Below are positions 44,301 to 53,431 of a stretch of DNA of 64,000 nt, in pieces. The stretch covers positions 40,538,002 through 40,602,001 of the forward strand of contig CAMGYJ010000005.1 in NCBI GenBank assembly GCA_946122785.1, given 5' to 3'. Under the pieces are notes generated by a model. That model did not search any database and was not told the DNA's origin. It saw only the letters and a list, made by a program, of their open reading frames with translations. A program made the position numbers and the translations under genes. Origin of the DNA: Linum tenue. Lineage: Eukaryota; Streptophyta; Magnoliopsida; Malpighiales; Linaceae. Numbering within the stretch: position 1 is the first letter of the stretch; every line of letters begins with the position of its first letter.

Positions 44301-47300
44301 GGACCAGTGGTGCTGCAATGGGGAGTGCATATGCTGTGCCGAGAAGTTGACAGCCTGGGAGATGTCTGGACGAGTGAACTGGAGGTATTGAAGAGCTCCG
44401 ACGATCTGGCGATATAAGGAAGGGTCTTCGAAGGGAGTGATGTCGGGTTCCTTCGTGGCTGGAGCAGCGGGTGTGGAAATGGAGTTGGCATCACTCATCT
44501 TGGCTCGATCAAGAATAGCCTGGATATATTTCTGTTGCGTGAGCAGAAGACCCGTCGGAGTCCAATGAGCCTGAACTCCGAGGAAGTAGTTGAGCCGACC
44601 GAGATCCCGAACTGCAAACTTCCCCTGCAAAAAGACCAGAAGAGAATGCAAAGCAGAGGCTTGATTCCCGGTTAGCAAAATGTCGTCCACATAGACGAGG
44701 ACATAGAGACGAATGGCGCCGCGTCGGAGGATGAACAAGGAGGGATCGGTTTGGGACCCCTTGAACCCGTAAGACTCCAGGGCCTGACGAAGACAGTGGA
44801 ACCAGGCTCTCGGCGCCTGTTTGAGGCCGTAGAGGGACTTCCGGAGATGGCAGACGTGGTCGGGTCGAGCGGGGTCGACAAAGCCAGGCGGCTCCTGCAT
44901 ATACACAGGTTCAGAGAGGCTGCCATGGAGGAAGGCATTGGCGATGTCCAATTGACGAACCGGCCAATTCTGTGATACGGCGAGAGAGAGGATGAGCCGG
45001 AGTGTGGTGGGTTTGAGAACGGGACTGTATGTCTCGCCGAAGTCGATGCCGGGACGCTGCTGGAACCCGCGAGCGACAAGGCGGGCTTTGTAGCGCTCGA
45101 TGGAGCCGTCGGGCCGAGTTTTGATGCGAAAAATCCATTTACAGGAGATCAGATTTTGATCGGTGGCAGGAGGAACCAGAAGCCAGGTGTTGTTGCGGAG
45201 CAGGGCATTGTATTCTTCGAACATGGCAGCACGCCAATGGGGGTCTCGGAGAGCTTCACGGGCTGTTTTGGGTATCGGAGGAAGTGGACAAGAGGTGGAA
45301 AGAAATGTTTTTGGTTTCAGGTTGCCGGTGTGACTACGGGTTCGCATATGATAGGAGGGCGGTGGGTGAGTTTGGGAAAGAGAGGGTGGGCGACGAGGCT
45401 GAGAGTCAGTGGTCGGGGAGAGACGGGAAGGGGGAGGTGGAATGGCGGAAATGATGGGGCGAGGTCGGGGAGTCCTGGGTTTCGTCGTCGTGGGTAGAGG
45501 GATCACGGGGCGAAGCGATGGGGTAGTGGAGGTGGGGGGGATAGTGCGGCGGCGATGGTATTGAAGGAGGGGTCGAGTAGGTTTCGGTGGCGGCGGCGGG
45601 TTGTGTGGGGAATGGGACGAGGGCAAAGGTGAGCGGGTCGTGGAAGATGGATGGGGTGGGCTGAGGGAGGAGGATGCATTGGGCTGGGGAGGGGGAGGGG
45701 GCCTGGTTGATGGAGGAGGAGTTGCATCTGGTGGGTGGGCCGAAGATGAAGTGGGCTTGGTGGGTGAGAGTGGGGAGGGAAATAAAGGGAAGAGATCAGC
45801 AGGGAGGGGCAGTGTGGACGAACCCGACGAGGGTGTGGGAAAGGAGGCGGTGGACGGAGGCAACATATATTTTGGGTCGGAGAAGGGGAAACAATTCTCA
45901 TCGAAAAGGACATGTCGGGAGACGTGGACTTTGTGAGTGGTGAGATTATAACACCGATAGCCCTTGTGGGTAGAGCTATAGCCAAGAAAAACACACGGGG
46001 CAGAACGAGGTTGGAGTTTGTGACGAGTGGTGGGGCGAAGCCAAGGGTAACAGAGGGTACCAAAGATGCGGAGACAAGAATAGTCTGGTTTTTGAGAGTA
46101 TAGAACTTCGAGGGGAGAGCGATTAGCGAGCAGGGGTGTGGGCATGCGATTAATGAGAAAAACGGCAGTGTCAAAAGCATAAGACCAGAATTTGAGTGGA
46201 ACAGAGGCATGGTGAAGGAGAGCCAAACCCGTTTCGACAACGTGCCGGTGTTTGCGTTCGGCGCAACCATTTTGCTCGGGAGTGTAGGGACAAGAGGAGC
46301 GGTGAAGGATGCCGTGGTCTTTGAGATAAGATCCTAATTTTTGGTATTCGCCGCCCCAGTCGGCTTGAAAAATTTTTATGGGTCGATTGAAGAATTTTTC
46401 CACATGCGTGCGAAAAGTGATAAATATGGAGAGAAGGTTGGAGCGATAACGAGTGGGAAAGACCCAAGTGAATTTACTAAAATGATCGTAGAATAAAATA
46501 TAATAGAGATGACCATCAACAGAAAGTTCAGGGGAAGGACCCCAAACATCACTACAAATCAAATCAAGTGGACCGGAAGCTACAAAATCTGAAGGGGTGA
46601 AGGGGAGTTTGTGTATTTTGGCAACACTACAACCATGACACAAATGAACCGCATTCTTATTGGAGACAGGCAGAGAATTATGGTGGAGAACTTGACGAAG
46701 AACACGGAAGTGAGGGTGACCAAGACGTTGATGCCATTGGGAGAGGGTGGAATGAAACGCACGAGGAGCCACTTGGGAAAGAATGGAGAGTGGCACCGAG
46801 TACAACCCATCTTTACTGCGACCCTGGTGGAGGATTTTCTGGGAGCGAGAGTCCTTGATGATGAAAGAATCATTGACAAAATGAATGGATAAGGGATTAG
46901 TACGTGTGAGAGAGTTAATAGAAAGTAGATTGTGAGAAGCAGAAGGAACATGAAGAATATTTTTAAGATGAAAAGGATGACGATTAAGGGAGACAAGGGA
47001 AGAACCAGAATGGGAGATGGGAAGAGAATTACCATTGCCAAAAGATACCTCGTCGGGCCCATTATATTCGGAGTGAAGAGCGAGAATGTTGGGATCAGAG
47101 GTGATGTGATAGTTGGTACCAGAATCCATTATCCAGTCTTGGGAGGTTGAGGAGGAGGCATAGTTGGTCGGGGGCGGATAGCGGGATGAGAGGGAGGGGT
47201 TGGGACAGTGTTTAGCGAGATGGCCATAGCCATGGCAGGTGTAACATTGAAGCGTGCTGCCCGGCGAACTGGATGAATGGTGATTGGGCCTGGGCCCAAG

Positions 47301-48605
47301 CAGCCCTGCTCCGTGGGTTGGTCCTGCAAAAGAAGAGGGAACAACAAAGGGGTGAGAAGGGCGGCCACCGCCGCCATATCTGGATCCGCGACCTCGGCCA
47401 GAAAATCGACCGCGCCCACGACCGCCATAGGAGGGAGTGCCGCGACCGCCGTAGCGACCAAAATTTGCGTGGGCTGAACCACCATCAGAAAGAGGACCAC
47501 GGCGGCGGAGGCGGTGTTCTTTGTTGAGCAGTAGGCCATGAAAATCAGCAAAGGAGAGAGGTTCCAGCTTGGTCTCAATGGTGCGCACAAATGGCAGGAA
47601 CTCGTCGCCGAGACCACGAAGGCACCGATCAACTAGTTCGTCGTCAGAGATCGGGTTGTTCAGGGCTGCGAGGCGATCAGCGAGGTCTTGGGCACGAGCA
47701 AGGTATGGAGCACAAGCCTCTGTGCCACGAGAAAGCTCACCGAGCTGGGTGCGAAGGCCGCGTAAAGTTTGGCGGTTGCCGGTGCCGTAGGTGGAGGCGA
47801 GACGCGTCCAGGCCTCAAGCGCCGTGGAACAACCGACGAGGCGGGACAGGACAGAATCGGAGAGAGATCCGGCGATCCAAGAGAAGACGAGTTGGTCAAG
47901 ACGACGCCAAGCAATGTATTCTGGGTTTGCTTGGCCGCCATCAAGAGTGCGAGGCGGTGCGGGGAAGCTGCCGTCAACAAACTTTGAAAGATCAAAGCTC
48001 GTAAGAAGTGGGAGGAGTTGCATCTGCCATAGAAGATAGTTCGTGGCAGTGAGTTTGGTGGCTATGTGAGGGGCCGAGGGAGGATTGAAGAGGGAGATGG
48101 GATTTGTAGCAGCAGGAATGGGACCTGTGGCATCAGAAGAGGAGGAGGAGGAAGTCGACATGAGAACAGAGAAGGTAAGAAGAAGCAGGGAGGAGAGGGG
48201 GTGGGAAAAGGAAGGCTTAATTTGCCGTTAGGCTGTTCGGCTCTGATACCATGTACGAGCTGGGAATTCTGTGCATTTTATTGATGAATCAATTGTCTAT
48301 TTATACAGTAAAGATACAGCAGCAGTAGTGCAAGTAGTTGGAGTATTATGAGGAACAGAATAACAGTGTGGAGAAAATGGAGGAAGTGGGCATAAGACCC
48401 GGTCTTCCTTAACACAATGTTCGTATGTTTTGTGCCAATTTTAATCAAACCCTTTCTTTCTTGTACTCAAATTGAATGAAGGTACTATGAGCTGGGGCCA
48501 AATGATCCACCATATGCAGCTAAATTCTACGACTGCTGCGGAGCAGAGCAACCTGACGCGCCTGGCTGTTCGACCGCTTTCCATCTCTCTTACGACGATG
48601 ATTGA
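38321..48605 (+). CDS. Small Cys/His-rich protein, two exons split by Copia DNA
   Basis: Exon 1 is 38321-38463 and exon 2 is 48482-48605. The donor is AAAAG|GTAAAA and the acceptor GAATGAAG|GTAC; splicing in phase gives 88 residues ending in TGA. The first ATG in frame (MEKQRERIEGEKICRRYKQS) is taken as start. The joined protein has CRFHPSFFVCRRHDDQKR, then YYELGPNDPPYAAKFYDCCG and GCSTAFHLSYDDD. The pattern C-x2-H-P ... C-C-G ... G-C ... H looks like a zinc-binding motif seen in several small eukaryotic proteins; the role is unknown. The intron was probably only a few hundred bp before a Copia element entered it; it is now 10 kb. A LINE lies directly upstream, so the promoter may be displaced. 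The gene looks intact, but expression cannot be judged. Confidence 0.7.
38727..38889 (-). repeat. Outer left LTR (element's 3' LTR, unit 1)
   Basis: 163 bp, starting TGTACGAGCTGGG and ending TTCCTTAACA. It carries the variant TATATAG at about 38779-38785. The polyprotein frame ends inside it: the LTR's first bases on the minus strand, TGTTAA, supply the TAA stop. Confidence 0.92.
38884..43308 (-). pseudogene. Copia polyprotein, unit 1 (gag start frameshifted)
   Basis: From about 42900 down to the LTR the frame is open for about 1371 codons and is nearly identical to unit 2: zinc knuckle CYTCHGYGHLAKHC, protease DSG, integrase, reverse transcriptase with YVDD, and RNase H. The first ~130 codons are scrambled. 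The gag ATG is at 43308 but at least ten single-base insertions or deletions in 42.9-43.3 kb break the frame several times. The indels are concentrated here and in the adjoining LTR. As written, unit 1 cannot make a full polyprotein. Confidence 0.85.
43401..43518 (-). repeat. Partial LTR at the centre (unit 1, element's 5' LTR)
   Basis: It starts TGTACGAG next to the primer-binding site (ATACCA) and stops after GAATAACA, lacking the last ~45 bp. It has the TATACAG variant of the outer right LTR plus several indels. The junction to duplicated host flank falls on the shared bases AACA. Confidence 0.88.
43519..43579. repeat. Duplicated host flank inside the Copia array
   Basis: 61 bp identical to 38666-38726, the host sequence directly left of the element, including the CAATG target duplication. 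Its presence between two Copia copies shows that the duplicated unit included host DNA. Confidence 0.92.
43580..43742 (-). repeat. Complete LTR at the centre (unit 2, element's 3' LTR)
   Basis: A 163-bp LTR carrying the TATATAG variant, like the outer left LTR. It is followed by the polypurine tract, GGGGGCG on the minus strand. Confidence 0.92.
43737..48161 (-). CDS. Copia Gag-Pol polyprotein, unit 2 (intact)
   Basis: An uninterrupted 1474-codon frame starts MSTSSSSSSDATGPIPAATN. Domains in order: gag (about 30-260), with LTATNYLLWQMQLLPLLTSF and a Gly/Arg-rich linker; CX2CX4HX4C knuckle CYTCHGYGHLAKHC (about 305); aspartic protease DSGTNYHIT (about 345); pre-integrase HQRLGHPH...CHGCSVAKIHKLPF; integrase D-D-E with CSDVWGP, FQADWGGEY and NGCAERKHRH (about 530-650); a Pro/Ser-rich linker; reverse transcriptase (about 950-1200) with QLDIANAFLHG and YVDDILLTG; RNase H with GYSDAAWA, STEAEYKALA and LWCDN. 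The order integrase before RT defines Copia. It resembles RE1/Ale-type elements, which also have short LTRs. All catalytic motifs are present, so it may be able to move. Confidence 0.93.
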   Translation of the reverse strand: MSTSSSSSSDATGPIPAATNPISLFNPPSAPHIATKLTATNYLLWQMQLLPLLTSFDLSKFVDGSFPAPPRTLDGGQANPEYIAWRRLDQLVFSWIAGSLSDSVLSRLVGCSTALEAWTRLASTYGTGNRQTLRGLRTQLGELSRGTEACAPYLARAQDLADRLAALNNPISDDELVDRCLRGLGDEFLPFVRTIETKLEPLSFADFHGLLLNKEHRLRRRGPLSDGGSAHANFGRYGGRGTPSYGGRGRGRFSGRGRGSRYGGGGRPSHPFVVPSSFAGPTHGAGLLGPRPNHHSSSSPGSTLQCYTCHGYGHLAKHCPNPSLSSRYPPPTNYASSSTSQDWIMDSGTNYHITSDPNILALHSEYNGPDEVSFGNGNSLPISHSGSSLVSLNRHPFHLKNILHVPSASHNLLSINSLTRTNPLSIHFVNDSFIIKDSRSQKILHQGRSKDGLYSVPLSILSQVAPRAFHSTLSQWHQRLGHPHFRVLRQVLHHNSLPVSNKNAVHLCHGCSVAKIHKLPFTPSDFVASGPLDLICSDVWGPSPELSVDGHLYYILFYDHFSKFTWVFPTRYRSNLLSIFITFRTHVEKFFNRPIKIFQADWGGEYQKLGSYLKDHGILHRSSCPYTPEQNGCAERKHRHVVETGLALLHHASVPLKFWSYAFDTAVFLINRMPTPLLANRSPLEVLYSQKPDYSCLRIFGTLCYPWLRPTTRHKLQPRSAPCVFLGYSSTHKGYRCYNLTTHKVHVSRHVLFDENCFPFSDPKYMLPPSTASFPTPSSGSSTLPLPADLFPLFPSPLSPTKPTSSSAHPPDATPPPSTRPPPPPQPNASSSLSPPHPSSTTRSPLPSSHSPHNPPPPPKPTRPLLQYHRRRTIPPTSTTPSLRPVIPLPTTTKPRTPRPRPIISAIPPPPSRLSPTTDSQPRRPPSLSQTHPPPSYHMRTRSHTGNLKPKTFLSTSCPLPPIPKTAREALRDPHWRAAMFEEYNALLRNNTWLLVPPATDQNLISCKWIFRIKTRPDGSIERYKARLVARGFQQRPGIDFGETYSPVLKPTTLRLILSLAVSQNWPVRQLDIANAFLHGSLSEPVYMQEPPGFVDPARPDHVCHLRKSLYGLKQAPRAWFHCLRQALESYGFKGSQTDPSLFILRRGAIRLYVLVYVDDILLTGNQASALHSLLVFLQGKFAVRDLGRLNYFLGVQAHWTPTGLLLTQQKYIQAILDRAKMSDANSISTPAAPATKEPDITPFEDPSLYRQIVGALQYLQFTRPDISQAVNFSAQHMHSPLQHHWSDVKRILRYLKGTSTHGLFLSNTSPLLLSGYSDAAWANSVLDRRSTTGYAVYLGCNLISWSSRKQRTVARSSTEAEYKALATLAAEIVWIESLLTEIGQPLPSPPRLWCDNLGATYLTANPVFHTRSKHMEIDFHFVRERVAAGRLLVRYISTDDQVADLLTKPLPRQRFLHFRDKLKVLHHQLAGAC
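48241..48251 (-). promoter_or_regulatory. Primer-binding site of the Copia element (tRNA-iMet type)
   Basis: On the minus strand TGGTATCAGAG, continuing CC, directly abuts the 5' LTR. This is the initiator-methionine tRNA primer site common in plant Copia elements. A second copy is at 43390-43400. Confidence 0.88.
48252..48414 (-). repeat. Outer right LTR (element's 5' LTR, unit 2)
   Basis: A 163-bp LTR with the TATACAG variant. Transcription of the element would start here and run leftwards, antisense to the host gene. Confidence 0.92.
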
Positions 48606-48939
48606 ACATTAATGATGCCACTCACAGTCTACTATCCATCATGATCCCGACAACTTTTCAAACCCTGCTGCAATTAGTATTATGTGTAATGTAAGGATTG
48701 AGTGATGTTTACTCGTTTCGTGGAATCTATAACTGACTCAAGTTTGTTTGCTGCTATTTGTGTATTTACTTAGTTCCTTGGTAAAAGCTAGTTATAGTTC
48801 AGGGCACAACAAGAAGCCCCGCTACTAAACTTGCGAGACCTAAGACGATATATAAACGGGGGAAGAGATTGGGGAATAGGGTTAGGGAGATCGAGATCGA
48901 GATCGAGGGCTTCCTATCCGTCTCCGTATTGTGGTGACC
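48606..48939. other. 3' flank of the small gene and upstream region of the next ORF
   Basis: Contains a likely 3' UTR of the small Cys/His-rich gene. No ORF. A GATCGAGATCGAGATCGAG repeat lies just before the kelch-like ORF at about 48890-48908. Confidence 0.4.
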
Positions 48940-49551
48940 ATGGCCCGAGGTCGTCATAAGAAGCGGCCGGCGTCGAGGGATGACAAAGATAAGAATTGGA
49001 GTGGTAAGAAACTTTACCTGAGGTGTTGTCGGTGGAGGCCGCTTCCCCCACCTCCCTTCTACGTGCCGGGCACCAATGACTACGAAAATTACTCTCATTG
49101 TCTCAAGTACAAGCAGGGTGTCATCGGCAACAAGTTGTATGTGGTTATCGGCGGACGTACGCATTCCTTTGATGCTGGCACCGAAACCTGGGCCTTGGAT
49201 AAGTTTCGGTTTCCACATGCTGCCGCAACCTTGTCGTCTAAGATGAACCTCAGTGACATTGGCATGGACGATTATGATGGAACTGCTGCCTTTGCTGAAT
49301 TGATCGATGTCAAGATGGGACGTGGACTGCACAAACAAGAAATCCCTCAAGTATTCAGTGTTGATTCTATTATGGTTTGCAGAGTGGTTGAGCTGCAAAA
49401 GGATCAATTGAGCACCACGTTTTGTCTCGTGTATGGCACAGGTCGCGGTACCTTGGGGCTTACAGTTTTGAGAATATCTTTGGCGTCATCACCATCACCA
49501 TCTCCAATGGCGGTGGGGACATCTAAAAACAAACCAATGATATTCGCTTGA
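48940..49551 (+). pseudogene. Kelch-repeat-like hypothetical protein, probably frameshifted
   Basis: The first ATG in a good context gives MARGRHKKRPASRDDKDKNW, a basic N-terminus, followed by a single kelch-like blade GNKLYVVIGGRTHSFDAGTE and WALDKFRFPH. Later, TTFCLVYGTGRGTLGLTVLR leads into a low-complexity Ser/Pro tail and a stop. A different frame reads YSFENIFGVITITISNGGGD over that tail, and another downstream (about 49549-49637) reads NVDVPEKRLYTVPDPANFYP and LFDAFIL plus stop. This suggests a once longer protein broken by frameshifts. It may be an F-box/kelch relative; I do not recognise it firmly. Confidence 0.4.
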
Positions 49552-49637
49552 ATGTTGATGTTCCCGAAAAGCGTCTCTATACTGTTCCAGATCCTGCAAA
49601 TTTCTACCCTGCCCTGTTTGATGCCTTCATCCTCTAG

Positions 49638-50874
49638 GGTGGGTGGGTTACCTTTTATGCAGTTTTGTCCTCGTCTTTCATTCGTGCATGAGTGCTAGAT
49701 ATTACATTCTTGAATATTTTGCATAGTAGTAGATGTTGGGTATGAATGATGGTGGTGCTGTTGGATTTTGCTAGTCGGAATCTGATATCACCAAGGCGGC
49801 CTTGAGCTTCTTGTAGTATGTGACCTATGTTGTCTTGTGTTTGGCTGGACCTCCGGCTGCCTTTTCCTATTAGTTTGTTTCCTCCACTGCGAAATGTGTC
49901 TCTTGTTTCTCTGTTTTCATGGGTGTCAGAGACTTAGTGTTGCGGTTTGCAGGCGCTGCTACCGGCTTTGTCATTAGCTGAAGCCTTTGGTTCGTTGTTA
50001 TGCAGTGCAGTCTTATCCATCTAAGTATAGATGTGAATAAATCCATGAAATATTCAAGGAATAGTTGACAGTGACGAATTGGTGGATGTTTTGCTCGTTG
50101 TATGTTTTCTCTAAATAAATGGTAACTTGTAAGGCTGAGTCGGTTTCATTGAATATGTCTATCTTCATGTTTATTGAAATGCTGTGTATGTTAAGAGACA
50201 CTGTAGTTGTACCTTTTCTGGGGCGGCCTCGTATGCTTAGATACTTTCTGGATCCCTATCCGTGACTTTGGTGATGGTGTATCATGTATGTGCTCAAGGA
50301 TTGCTCGATATTATACCTGGTCAGTTTGATTATGAATTTCTTGATGTTTCCACTGAGCAGGAGATATGTTCTGGTAGTTGCAGCAAATCACCATTGGCGT
50401 GGAGTAGCAGTTCCGCTGTGATGTTGAAGAACTTTCTGCCTGTACGATCGAGGAGGACGAAGTATGCTGTAGAGGGTTCGTCCTTCACCGAAAGCACAAT
50501 TATGTACCTAGTAGTTAGATGAAGTACTAGTATCCAAGAGCTGTTAAACTGATACCTTCATCAAAAACACTTATAAAATTCATTTTGGGTTTCAAGTGAA
50601 GTTTTAAGCTCACAAGTTTGGCAAACTTCCATTCAGATTACCCTTGTAATAACTTGGGTGTTGCATTTTGCTAGATTGGTAACTACACCGCTTGCTTGAG
50701 CATTAAGTTACATGAGTTTCATTCAAATTAACCAAAGTGAAACAAAATTTTGTTGTTATCGGAAAAGCATAAGCAGAACACAACTAACAAGGGCGTTCAC
50801 TCTGGGAAAGTAAAATTGAAAAGAGAAATGGGGTTATCCTTCTTGTTGTCGTTTTTGTCAGCAATTCAGAAATG
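49638..50874. other. Gene-free region
   Basis: No convincing gene. An 86-codon plus-strand frame at 50262-50522 has no recognisable domain and is likely chance or a decayed exon. Confidence 0.4.
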
Positions 50875-51074
50875 GGGCAGATTAGGGGTGGGCATTGGTG
50901 CGGTCCAAACCGCTCCGCCCGCTCCAAATCACTTGTGCGGTAAGCCCAAACCGCACCGTTAAGATTGCGGTTTCATTTGCGGTTTAATTATTAAGCGGTT
51001 CGTGATTTTGCGGTACGAGCCGACCAAAACCGCGCGGTTGCGGTTCAAAACCGCAAACCGCTAAATCCCCTCAA

Positions 51075-51530
51075 ATCACCGACTCTTCTCTCCTTGACTC
51101 CCTCCCTCTCTTTACCTTCGCCTCCATCCACCGCCGCTCAGCCTCAGCCTCCTCCTCCTCGGGCGATTGCACGGTCTGCCTCTCCAAATTCGAGCCAAAC
51201 GACAAGCTCCGCCTCCTCCCTCTGTGCTGCCACGCCTTCCACCCCACCTGCATCGACACCTGGCTCCTCTCCAACCAGACCTGCCCTCTCTGCCGCTCCC
51301 CGCTTCACGCCTCCGATTCCGACATCCTCAAGGCTCTCTCCTCCTCTTCCGTCTCCGGCAGCTTTCACCTCGAGATCAGCTCCGTCAGTCGGCGCCAGGG
51401 GGACGACGTCGCCCACCAACACTTCAGCACTCCACAGTCGGCGCATTCCTCAGTCTCTACTACGGTCGTCGTTGGCGGTCGAGAAAGCAGTAGTATCGGT
51501 TTCGAAGATTTCCATTTCCCATCTGATCTG
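51075..51530 (+). pseudogene. Captured RING-H2 (ATL-type) E3 ligase exon
   Basis: A 152-codon frame, open at the left and ending at a GTGCGT splice donor. It begins [20 protein letters not shown] and runs into [34 protein letters not shown] and [12 protein letters not shown]. This is a complete RING-H2 domain with the C-x2-C ... C-x-H-x2-H/C ... C-x2-C pattern and the spacing of plant ATL proteins, closest in wording to ATL4-like ligases. The transmembrane N-terminus typical of ATL proteins is missing, and so is a start codon. RING domains recruit E2 enzymes for ubiquitination. It sits fully inside the hAT element, so it is a transduplicated fragment. Confidence 0.8.
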
Positions 51531-51854
51531 GTGCGTTTCATTCTCTGTTATAGTAAGGGATTCTAAGATTTTCTAACTTTTCTCAGATCTGGGTTCAATT
51601 TGCTACAATTCATGATCTGGGTTTGCTTATTTCTGTCATGGAAACATTAGGTTGTGCTTCAATTTCTCGAATTTTGGCTGCAACAGCCAAAATAGGAACA
51701 GTCGGATCAAGATAGGCCATGCACTAGTTCCTTTAACCCCAGAATGTTGGCTGCAACATATTTCGTTTTTGGTTGTGTAAGTGCAAAAAAAGCACTCTGT
51801 AGCCGGACTGAAACAAAGAGAGCACTAGTTAATTATCATATATATATATATACC

Positions 51855-52739
51855 TGCAAAGTCAGAAGGGGATTTGTGGCAGTCGTTGGAAGCTTCTTTT
51901 GTCTCGATCATTCTAGGCCTGCCATCAGGGGATCAAGCGGGGATCATCATGGAGTGGCTATCGGATGCAAACGTTCGGTATCCAATTGTTTCAAGGTAAG
52001 TTTGAGCCGTAAGGCTATTCTCATCATTTTCCTCTACTGGGTTTGTAAGTTTGAGCCGTAAAGCAACCTCTGTTCAATTTTTACATTCTGTTTTGCCCCT
52101 TCAATACTGCTTTTGGTGCTGCATCGAGGGTTGTTGGTATTTGAGCTTTATTGTGTTGTTGTGTCCTAAACTTGGCCTGGTTTAATGTTCAATTTATGCT
52201 GGTGCAGGGGGTTATTTGTGTGTTTACTTGGACTTAAGCTTACTTTCCTGTTAGGTCAAATGGTTGCAGAATCCTTATGCTAATTATAGGCATTGTATCC
52301 GAGTTGAATTGTCTAACTATTGCTTCAAGGTAAGTTCAGAAAAGAAAGGGAGAAAGGGATAGTAGCAAGAACAACTAATGTGCCTGCTGCTAACACATTT
52401 CTGTCTTTCTGTTTTTTTTTTGTGTCATTATGATTTTATGCCATGTTCTCATTTACTAGGTTGTTGTTTAGACTGAGTGATGATGTTGGAATGGATTCCA
52501 GAAGCATTTTCTACTACTATTGACAATCATATTGTCCTTGTTGGTTCAGAAGCAATTACTTTTAACTAGCATCTCACTCCATATGTGAACAATGATTTGA
52601 AATTTGTGCTTTCAGGTTGCTTGAACCTACACAGAAGCTGTCAAAGGTGAAATATTTGTTTGGATCAATTGCTGACCTCGACCCTAAGAATGCGGAGACA
52701 TACCCATTGGAGCTTCTAGAAGACGGTGTAGATGGGTAG
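51855..52739 (+). pseudogene. Second captured gene fragment (unknown)
   Basis: Two exon-like pieces join in phase. The first (about 51879-51995) reads QSLEASFVSIILGLPSGDQA and EWLSDANVRYPIVS, ending at TCAAG|GTAAG. The second (about 52617-52739) follows CTTTCAG and reads LLEPTQKLSKVKYLFGSIAD and PKNAETYPLELLEDGVDG plus a stop. A third exon-like piece with a TTCAAG|GTAAGT donor lies near 52262-52328. I do not recognise the family. Its position inside the hAT element suggests another captured host gene, possibly from a different locus than the RING exon. Confidence 0.4.
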
Positions 52740-53431
52740 TCGAAGAATGAAGTCCCTCGGTGTCTTGTGTCTGTAATGGTTTCGAGAGGTTCAAATTCTA
52801 GTGTTAATGGATTAGTCAACTTCTCAATTTAGCATTACTTTCTACTGGTAATTGACTTAGTTGTGCAAACAGTTGCAGCAGCTAAGGCCTAAGGGGATTT
52901 CTACTGGTAATTAAGAGGCACTGATGGGATATATTTGCCACATGAATTATTTCAAATCTCCAAAGCTACATTTTGAGCTGGGGTTCATACGTATCTTATC
53001 ACCAATTGTGTTCTTCTTTCAGCATAAGGCATGATGATCATCATTCTTTCACTCACGACATAGCAGGGATTTGGAACAGGGGATCTTCTTTTGCATTCTT
53101 TCATTATTGATCGACGAAAAAGCAACAAGAAATTTGCAGTTGTGGAAATTTGGTCTACCTTGTTTTCAGCGTCGAAAGATTGTTTGAAGTAAAGGGGGAG
53201 AGAAATTGAAAAATAAAAGCGCATAAGAACGGAAAGCTAAGCGCATAAGAATTGTGATCAAACATGCGATGCGGTCTAAACCGCACCAAACCGCTAATTA
53301 ATGCGGTTCGGTTTGACCGCAGCGATTGCATTGCGGTCAAATATGCGGTGCGGTACAATTGACATGCGGTGCGGTGCGGTTTATATAAATATGGTGCGAC
53401 GCGGGTCCATCCGCACCAATGCCCACCCCTA

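Larger units (their letters stand above)
38727..48414 (-). mobile_element. Ale/RE1-like Copia element, tandemly duplicated
   Basis: The outer LTRs (38727-38889 and 48252-48414) are 163 bp, TG...CA, and differ at one base. The 5-bp CAATG flanks both ends (38722-38726 and 48415-48419). Between them lie two copies of the internal region, offset by 4853 bp. At the centre are a partial LTR (43401-43518), a 61-bp copy of the left host flank (43519-43579) and a complete LTR (43580-43742). Thus a single inserted element, together with some host flank, was duplicated in tandem, or the assembly has done this artificially. It lies in the intron of the small Cys/His-rich gene, in antisense orientation. 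Confidence 0.9.
50883..53431. mobile_element. Gene-capturing hAT-type element, 2.55 kb
   Basis: The left end TAGGGGTGGGCATTGGTGCG is inverted at the right end (CGCACCAATGCCCACCCCTA). GGGCAGAT flanks both sides (50875-50882 and 53432-53439), an 8-bp hAT-type TSD. GCGGTTTGGACCGC-like words fill both subterminal zones (about 50905-51060 and 53265-53400). No transposase is visible. The interior instead has a RING-H2 exon and another spliced ORF. The insertion lies about 340 bp upstream of the first surviving exon of the unc-13 pseudogene. Confidence 0.88.

Noticed and set aside
48799..49407. Minus-strand 202-codon ORF opposite the kelch-like ORF
   Set aside because: It has no recognisable domain, and the plus-strand frame shows the kelch-like signature; treated as a shadow.
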